From an uncultured Collinsella sp. (GTDB lineage: Bacteria; Actinomycetota; Coriobacteriia; Coriobacteriales; Coriobacteriaceae): a stretch of 29,318 nt of DNA. The stretch spans positions 1-29,318 of the forward strand of contig UREM01000025.1 of the NCBI GenBank assembly GCA_900546775.1. The letters run 5' to 3'. Every line of letters starts with the position of its first letter. The first letter of the stretch is position 1. Positions 24,771-29,318 of this stretch are shown here, piece by piece. Made by a program: the position numbers and the translations under genes. The notes beneath the pieces are model-generated. The model was not told the origin of the DNA. It was given only the letters and a program-made list of their open reading frames with translations, and did no database searches.

Positions 24771-25394
24771 TTAACTGTTCTTCATGACAATCGAATCCAC
24801 GACATCGGCCACATTCTCACAGCAGTCGGCGCAGTACTCCAGGAAGGCATATACGTCACGCCAGGCGATGACCTCGAGCGGGTCCTTGCCGTTGACGTGC
24901 AGGTTGCGCATGGCGTTGATGTAGAGCTCGTCGGCCTCGGACTCGATGGTGTTGATCTGGATGACGAGCTCGCGCAGCGTTTTGGACTTGCGGTAGTTGG
25001 GAAGCTCGACCATAAGGTCCTTCATGGCGCGGCAGGCATCGGTTACCTTGTGGGCGATGACGATGGCGTCGGGATGGATGCTCTGGATGTTGGTGAAGTA
25101 GACGCGCTGCACGACGCCCTCTATGCGGTCGAGCACGGTGTCGAGTGAGCAGCTCATCAGGTCTAGATCCTCGCGCTCAAGCGGGGTGATAAAGGCGGTG
25201 AGCAGGGCGTCTTCGAGCTCATGGTGCTTCTTGTCTGCCGCATGCTCAATCGCATGCATTTTATCGAGCATGTCGTGGATCTGCGCGGGGTCAAAGTTCT
25301 CAAAAATCTTGGTGAGCAGCTCTGCGGCCTGGACGGCGAGGTCGGCGCAAGCGACGTAGTTGTCAAAGTAGAACGAATCGGGTTTCTTTGCCAT
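24771..25394 (-). CDS. DUF47 / PhoU-like phosphate transport regulator
   Basis: DUF47 proteins are helical PhoU relatives encoded next to PiT-type phosphate permeases, and they are thought to control or assist them. The 207-residue product is all-helical in character: KKPDSFYFDNYVACADLAVQ, then HAIEHAADKKHHELEDALLTAFITPLEREDLD, a hallmark region of the family, and EVIAWRDVYAFLEYCADCCENVADVVDSI at the end. The ATG has AAAGGA 9 bases upstream on the minus strand. It lies 67 bases downstream of pit in the same direction, so the two are probably one operon. It is separate from phoU of the pst operon, making it the second PhoU-type protein in the window. Confidence 0.9.
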   Translation of the reverse strand: MAKKPDSFYFDNYVACADLAVQAAELLTKIFENFDPAQIHDMLDKMHAIEHAADKKHHELEDALLTAFITPLEREDLDLMSCSLDTVLDRIEGVVQRVYFTNIQSIHPDAIVIAHKVTDACRAMKDLMVELPNYRKSKTLRELVIQINTIESEADELYINAMRNLHVNGKDPLEVIAWRDVYAFLEYCADCCENVADVVDSIVMKNS

Positions 25395-25461
25395 GGGTGG
25401 GTCCTTTCGAGGCGAAGACGGGTGGGCGAAGTGTTGCGGTCCGGATGGACGTTCGGTTTGA

Positions 25462-26511
25462 CTAGAGGAACATCATGAACAGCTTGGCCATGACAAAGCT
25501 GATGAGTCCGCAGGCGGGGAAGGTGAAGAACCAGGTGAACATCATGTCCTTGACGACGCCGAAGTTGATGGCCGAGAGGCGCTTGACGGCACCGACGCCC
25601 ATGATGGCGCAGGTTTTGATGTGGGTGGAGGACACGGGGATGCCGGTAAGGGTGGCAAGCAGCAGGTTCGCGGCACCCGCGAGGTCGGCGGAGAAGCCCT
25701 GATACTTCTCGAGCTTGACCATGCTCTGGCCGACGGACTTGATGATGCGCTCGCCGCCCACGCTGGTGCCGATACCCATAGTGGCCGAGCACAGCAGCAT
25801 AATCCAGATGGGGATGCCGGCATCGCCGACGCTGGTCTGGCCGTTGGCGAAGGCCACGCCTAAAAAGAGCACGCCGATGAACTTCTGTCCATCCTGCGCG
25901 CCGTGCATGAAGCTCATGGCCGCGGCACTCGCGATCTGAGCGTATTTAAAGAAGACGTTGGCACGTCGCCTGTTGGCGGCGGCGAAAAGAATCGAGACGA
26001 GCTTGCACAGGACCCAGCCCATGACAAAGCCCAGGCCGATGGAGAGCGCCAGGCCGTAGATGACCTTCATCCACTCGTGGACGTTGACGCTGCTCGCGCC
26101 GCCGAGGGCGATAGCGGCACCGGTCAGGCCGGCGATAAGGCTGTGGCTTTGCGAGGTGGGGATGCCAAAACGCGATGCCGTGGCGCCGTAGACGACGATG
26201 GAGAAGAGCGCCGCGCACAGGCAGGCGAGCGCCATGGTGCTATTTCCGCCAAAGTCGACGATATGTGAGATGGTGTTGGCGACGCTCGCGTTAAAGTGCG
26301 TCATGATGAGCACGCCGAGGAAGTTGAATGCGGCGCTCATGAGAATGGCGGCGCGGGCGGGCATGCAACGCGTAGTGACGCAGGTCGCGATGGCGTTGGG
26401 CGCGTCGGTCCATCCGTTGACGAAGATGGCGCCCAACGCGAGGATCACGGTGACGGCAAGGACTGGGTTCGACACAATTTGGCCGAGGAAGGTTGAGAAC
26501 GTTACGTCCAT
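25462..26511 (-). CDS. pit: Inorganic phosphate permease, PiT family
   Basis: PiT permeases import phosphate with protons or sodium at low affinity. The 349-residue protein has about ten predicted membrane segments. It carries the two family signatures: GAIFVNGWTDAPNAIATCV in the N-terminal half and PVSSTHIKTCAIMGVGAVKR in the C-terminal half. A further conserved stretch, SFMHGAQDGQKFIGV, lies in the middle loop. ATG 26511 has only a weak purine-rich site. A much stronger AGGAGGTGAT lies at 26564-26573 and serves an upstream ATG whose frame, the same as pit, closes after three codons. The partner DUF47 gene follows. Whether H+ or Na+ is the coupling ion cannot be read from the sequence. Confidence 0.93.
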   Translation of the reverse strand: MDVTFSTFLGQIVSNPVLAVTVILALGAIFVNGWTDAPNAIATCVTTRCMPARAAILMSAAFNFLGVLIMTHFNASVANTISHIVDFGGNSTMALACLCAALFSIVVYGATASRFGIPTSQSHSLIAGLTGAAIALGGASSVNVHEWMKVIYGLALSIGLGFVMGWVLCKLVSILFAAANRRRANVFFKYAQIASAAAMSFMHGAQDGQKFIGVLFLGVAFANGQTSVGDAGIPIWIMLLCSATMGIGTSVGGERIIKSVGQSMVKLEKYQGFSADLAGAANLLLATLTGIPVSSTHIKTCAIMGVGAVKRLSAINFGVVKDMMFTWFFTFPACGLISFVMAKLFMMFL

Positions 26512-26740
26512 ATATGGGCTTTCTCGAAGATTGCAGGCACGTTACAAAAACATGATAAATCGTATCACCTCCTGCGGGTTTCTTTGCCGAGTTCTGATGG
26601 GAGAAGTGAATTTTTTGGCACTAAAATTGAATATTAGCCCTGTTGACCGCGGGTGTTCTTTTTGCTATCACGCCATGCGGACACGCGCGATTGCTACGAC
26701 ACTCCAAAACCACAGTCTGTTCGCTTTACAATATGCAAAC
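26512..26740. promoter_or_regulatory. Divergent spacer between pit and the small + strand gene
   Basis: This AT-richer stretch of 229 bases separates two divergent genes and should hold both promoters. TACAAT at 26727-26732 is a candidate -10 box for the + strand gene, without a recognisable -35 box. The minus-strand side holds the strong ribosome site and mini-ORF described separately. No other structure stood out. Confidence 0.5.
26542..26573 (-). promoter_or_regulatory. Perfect Shine-Dalgarno and three-codon upstream ORF in the pit leader
   Basis: On the minus strand, AGGAGGTGAT (26573-26564), fully complementary to the usual 16S rRNA 3' end, is followed 10 bases later by ATG-TTT-TTG-TAA (26553-26542). 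This mini-ORF is in the same frame as pit, whose ATG is 30 bases after the TAA. It may be a leader peptide controlling reinitiation at pit, or the remnant of a longer N-terminus cut by a stop codon. Confidence 0.5.
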
Positions 26741-26761
26741 ATGCGTTCGATAATAGGAGGC

Positions 26762-27100
26762 ATGGAATATCGACAGACAGATGGCAAAACTCGGCGCGTG
26801 CACAAGCAGTATGTGGACGTCGTGGCTCGCATCCTCGCGGGCGGACAGGTCGTGCCGGTCACCGTCTGCTGGGTCGACGGTCGGTGCTTTACGATTGACG
26901 AGATTATCTCGTCCACCGGTTTTGGCCTGACGGTTCACGGCATTCGTACGGCAACCTATAAGGTTCGTTTTGGCGGTCATGCGACCGAACTGTATCTGGA
27001 AGAACAGGCACGCGAGCGGCCGGACGGCTCGCAGGCCCATCTGATGCGTTGGTGGGTGTGGGCGTTCGACCGCACGCTCGAGGGTGAGCGCCGCAGGTAG
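26762..27100 (+). CDS. Small conserved-type hypothetical protein
   Basis: The function is not recognised. The 112-residue basic protein has no signal peptide or membrane segment. The pattern QYVDVVARILAGGQVVPVTVCWVDGR, then FTIDEIISS, TYKVRFGGHATELYLEE and RWWVWAFD, looks like alternating beta strands. From memory it recalls short uncharacterised Firmicutes proteins of the type WEDGRxFxIDxVL...RWFVE, but I could not verify this. The start is uncertain. AGGAGG (26755-26760) is only 1 base before ATG 26762, too close for normal use. ATG 26741, in frame and about 9 bases after a TACAAT box, could be a leaderless start adding MRSIIGG. It is followed after 83 bases by a BI-1 family gene. Confidence 0.7.
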   Translation: MEYRQTDGKTRRVHKQYVDVVARILAGGQVVPVTVCWVDGRCFTIDEIISSTGFGLTVHGIRTATYKVRFGGHATELYLEEQARERPDGSQAHLMRWWVWAFDRTLEGERRR

Positions 27101-27183
27101 GGACGCACGGCGTTCGGGTACAATGGTAGAAATCTTGTCGCTTAAGGCGCTGCTGTCGCGGCGCTATCTGAAAGGACGAAAGC
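27101..27183 (+). promoter_or_regulatory. Candidate promoter of the BI-1 family gene
   Basis: CGGG-TACAAT provides a -10 box at 27119-27124, with a predicted start near 27131 and a leader of about 50 bases before the ATG. No -35 match occurs at 16-18 bp. The ribosome site AAAGGA lies 7 bases before the start codon. Confidence 0.45.
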
Positions 27184-27879
27184 ATGAATGATATCCAGGG
27201 CTATCAGAACGGCCCCATCGAGACCGGTGCAAGCCGTGCCAAGGAGATGTCGCCGCGTGCGTACAACCTTGTCATGTCCGCCCTGATCTTTTTGGGCTTT
27301 TGCGCCATGGGCGCCGGCGCCTACTTTACGAGTACCATGGCGTTTGCCCGCATGATGATGAGTGGAGCCGCCTTGCCGCTGGTCTTTGGCTCGTTTATTT
27401 TGACCATCGTCGGCATGGTCATGATGTCGGCCGCCGCCAGCAAGCAGTCCGTTGGCCTGTCCCTTGTGGGCTACGTAATCTTTGCGAGTACCTTTGGCCT
27501 GACCGCGTCGTTTGGCCTTGCCAACTACGACCTGCCCACCATCAACACTGCCTTTATCGCCACGGCCGCCATCACCTTTGTCTTTGGCGCTTTGGGCGTG
27601 ACGTTCCCCAAGTTTTTCCAGCGCGTATATGGCATCGGTTTTGGCATTCTGCTCGCCACTATTCTGGTTGAGATCGTGCTGATGTTCATGGGCGTCTCGC
27701 AGACCATCACCGATCTGATCGTGATCGTGGTGTTCGCCGGCTTTATTGGCTACGACACCTATGTTGCCACGACGGTGCCGCCTACGCTGCCCAACGCCGT
27801 GCTCATGGCGTCCAATCTGTTCGTGGACATTATCAACGTGTTCCTGCGCATTCTGAACATCCTTGGCCGTCGCGACTAG
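27184..27879 (+). CDS. Bax inhibitor-1 (BI-1/YccA/YetJ) family membrane protein
   Basis: BI-1 family proteins are seven-helix membrane proteins; the B. subtilis member YetJ is a pH-dependent calcium leak channel, and E. coli YccA modulates the FtsH protease. The 231-residue protein has a hydrophilic N-terminus of about 25 residues and about seven hydrophobic segments. It shows the family end motifs FAGFIGYDTYVATT (with the conserved Asp) and NLFVDIINVFLRILNILGRRD. Length is typical. It stands alone between its own candidate promoter and a strong terminator. The family is well supported; the physiological role here is unknown. Confidence 0.9.
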   Translation: MNDIQGYQNGPIETGASRAKEMSPRAYNLVMSALIFLGFCAMGAGAYFTSTMAFARMMMSGAALPLVFGSFILTIVGMVMMSAAASKQSVGLSLVGYVIFASTFGLTASFGLANYDLPTINTAFIATAAITFVFGALGVTFPKFFQRVYGIGFGILLATILVEIVLMFMGVSQTITDLIVIVVFAGFIGYDTYVATTVPPTLPNAVLMASNLFVDIINVFLRILNILGRRD

Positions 27880-27922
27880 CGGCGAATTGCGGCGGTGCTT
27901 GCCGTGCGTGTAAATCGATGCG

Positions 27923-27951
27923 AAAGGCGGTCCTTCGGGGCCGTCTTTTTT
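27923..27951 (+). terminator. Rho-independent terminator after the BI-1 family gene
   Basis: An 11-bp stem with two G-U pairs (27923-27933 with 27938-27948) capped by a stable TTCG tetraloop and followed by T residues to 27951. It lies 43 bases after the stop codon. Confidence 0.9.
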
Positions 27952-27964
27952 GTACGCGGCGGGG

Positions 27965-27970
27965 TATCAT
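27965..27970 (+). promoter_or_regulatory. Candidate -10 box upstream of the PARG-like gene
   Basis: TATCAT in a GGCGGGG-TATCAT context lies 46 bases before the ATG at 28017 and 14 bases after the preceding terminator, so the gene needs a promoter here. No -35 box is clear. Confidence 0.35.
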
Positions 27971-28016
27971 GGATGGGAAAAGCCGATAGCGGCAGCGACA
28001 GGAAAGGTGGCCACCT

Positions 28017-29147
28017 ATGGCAGACGTCGACAACAGGAACCGTAACCGCAGGTCCAACCGAGCGGGTCAGCCCAATCCCAAGCGCGAGGCCCGTGCTAAG
28101 GCCGCCGAGCGTCACGTGGCAACTGTGTCCGAAGCGTGCGCCAAGGATATCGAGCGTTCGCTTGCCGGTGTTCGCGAGTTTGACGGTATGCCTGCCGGCT
28201 TTGTCGCGGCGATGAAGGCCAAGGCCCAAGCGGCTGCAGCTGCCGAGGAGCCGGTTGCCGAGGAGCCTGAGGTCGCTGAGGTCGAGGCTGCCGAGGTTGC
28301 ACCCGTCGAGACCGAGGTTGCGGACGAGTCTGCGTCTGCCGATGAGGCCGCGCAGGCCGAGCCCGAGCCTGCTGAGGAATCCGCTGTGGTCTTGCCCGAG
28401 GTCACCGTGCTCGACGCCTCTGCCACGCAGGCCATTCTGGACAACGGCCGAGGCTACGCGCAGTTCTGCGATATGGCGGTGCTTGCCTTTGCCTCGTTCA
28501 CCAACCCGGGTGGCGGCTACATCCAGGGCTATCTGGGCCAGGAGGCTACGCTCTGCGCCGATTCGTATCTGTACAACGTGCTCGACAAGCAGCGCAAGTG
28601 GTATGGCGAGAACCGTCGCCGCAACATCAACTGCGAGCTCTACCGCAACCGTGCGATGGTAGTGCCTGCGGTGCGTTTTGACCGCAACCACGTGCATGCG
28701 TATGCCGATGTGATCGTGGCCGCCGCGCCCAATGCCAAGCGCGCACGCCAGGAGTACCGCGTGAGCGACGATGCGCTGCTGGACGCGCTGCGCGACCGTA
28801 TCCGCTTTGTGCTCGCCATCTGCGACGAGCTGGATCGCGAGAAGCTCGTACTGGGCGCTTGGGGCTGCGACAACAACGGTTTTGATGCCGAGGCCGTGGC
28901 CGAGATTTTCCGCAAGGAGCTCGCATCGGGCGACTTCAAGGTCAAGCAGGTCTTCTTTGCTGTGCCCTCTACGCGTTGGGATGAGGACTTCGCCAAGTTC
29001 GAGCATGTGTTGGCAAGCTTCCCCGAGCGCAACGAGGAGTCCTATGCCCAGGTTGCCGCCCGCGCTGCGGCCGCCCGTGCCGCCGAGCAGGCCCAAGCTG
29101 CTGCCGGGGACGATGAGGACGAGGACGATTGGCGCAAGTACCTGTAA
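28017..29147 (+). CDS. DUF2263/TIGR02452 microbial PARG-like macrodomain protein with altered active site
   Basis: Microbial poly(ADP-ribose) glycohydrolases of this family carry GGG-x(6-8)-QEE, whose second Glu is catalytic. The 376-residue protein has a basic N-terminus (about 1-70) and an acidic Ala/Glu/Pro linker (about 78-125). A macrodomain follows with VLAFASFTNPGGGY, the family's DVIVAAAPN strand and LVLGAWGC. It ends in an acidic tail (GDDEDEDDW). The signature here reads G165-G-G167, seven residues, then Q175-E176-A177, so the second Glu is replaced by Ala. The later loop, often GCGxFxN, reads GCDNNGF. Family membership is well supported. Hydrolase activity is doubtful; it may bind ADP-ribose-type ligands instead. 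GGAAAGG lies upstream of the ATG. It is monocistronic, with its own terminator. Confidence 0.88.
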   Translation: MADVDNRNRNRRSNRAGQPNPKREARAKAAERHVATVSEACAKDIERSLAGVREFDGMPAGFVAAMKAKAQAAAAAEEPVAEEPEVAEVEAAEVAPVETEVADESASADEAAQAEPEPAEESAVVLPEVTVLDASATQAILDNGRGYAQFCDMAVLAFASFTNPGGGYIQGYLGQEATLCADSYLYNVLDKQRKWYGENRRRNINCELYRNRAMVVPAVRFDRNHVHAYADVIVAAAPNAKRARQEYRVSDDALLDALRDRIRFVLAICDELDREKLVLGAWGCDNNGFDAEAVAEIFRKELASGDFKVKQVFFAVPSTRWDEDFAKFEHVLASFPERNEESYAQVAARAAAARAAEQAQAAAGDDEDEDDWRKYL

Positions 29148-29172
29148 ACTGTGCGCGTGATGCGACATGCCG

Positions 29173-29205
29173 AGCCGACGGGGGCTGCTCCCGTCGGCTT
29201 TTTAT
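29173..29205 (+). terminator. Rho-independent terminator after the PARG-like gene
   Basis: A perfect 10-bp stem, AGCCGACGGG (29173-29182) with its complement at 29190-29199, a 7-nt loop and a TTTTT tail, 25 bases after the stop codon. Confidence 0.92.
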
Positions 29206-29318
29206 TGAGGGTTGATTTCCGATCTCAGCCGAACACATTGAGCAAATAGGCCATTCCCGCACCTAGCCGAACGCCCCCGCGGCCCCTCCCGGGGTCCGGG
29301 GGCGGCATTTTCCCAGTT
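29206..29318. other. Non-coding right edge with GCCGAAC repeats and GC hairpin
   Basis: No gene is supported. AGCCGAAC occurs twice (29227-29234 and 29265-29272). It is followed by a GC-rich inverted repeat CGCCCCCG/CGGGGGCG with a short inner stem, then ATTTTCCC. The hairpin could be a terminator for a transcript arriving from outside the window. Confidence 0.45.

Noticed and set aside
26198..26761. 188-codon upstream extension of the small hypothetical gene, overlapping pit on the opposite strand
   Set aside because: The extension is antisense to pit and its spacer, shows no domain, and a ribosome-like site lies close to the later ATG.

Overview
The window is a chromosomal segment of a high-GC actinobacterium, most likely a Coriobacteriia member of Collinsella type. 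This is inferred from gene order and codon use; no database search was possible. It carries a nearly complete division and cell-wall (dcw) cluster on the + strand: mraZ, rsmH, ftsL, ftsI, murF, mraY, murD, ftsW, murG, murC, murB, ftsQ, ftsZ (174-15662). ftsA is absent, as is usual in Actinobacteria. FtsZ ends in a short conserved tail, and sepF, yggT and divIVA lie downstream, so SepF rather than FtsA is the likely FtsZ membrane tether. The cluster starts with a recognisable promoter (TTGAAA, 17 bp, TATTAT), overlaid and followed by two copies of a GGGG-YGGTT-CCCC hairpin motif that look like operators.

In many Actinobacteria, ftsZ is followed by pgeF, yggS, sepF, yggT and divIVA. Here that block is split. 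A complete phosphate-uptake operon, pstS-pstC-pstA-pstB-phoU (16670-21109), sits between pgeF and yggS. pstS overlaps the pgeF stop codon in an ATGA junction, so phosphate uptake is transcriptionally and translationally tied to a peptidoglycan-editing gene. yggS, sepF, yggT and divIVA resume at 21229-23788. yggT has no ATG, GTG or TTG at its proper start and appears to initiate at an AUC codon.

After the divIVA terminator come three minus-strand genes: a short nitroreductase (23954-24484), a DUF47/PhoU-like protein (24771-25394) and a PiT-family phosphate permease (25462-26511). The window therefore holds two phosphate import systems, each with a PhoU-type partner. The spacer at 24485-24770 holds a perfect 26-bp inverted repeat and a cluster of CCAAA boxes. 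pit has a tiny in-frame upstream ORF behind a perfect Shine-Dalgarno sequence.

The right end has three + strand genes: a small uncharacterised protein (26762-27100), a Bax inhibitor-1 family membrane protein (27184-27879), and a DUF2263/TIGR02452 macrodomain protein related to microbial poly(ADP-ribose) glycohydrolase (28017-29147). In the last, the expected GGG-x(6-8)-QEE catalytic signature reads GGG-x7-QEA, so the catalytic glutamate appears to be missing. No tRNA, rRNA, CRISPR array, insertion sequence or phage gene was seen.
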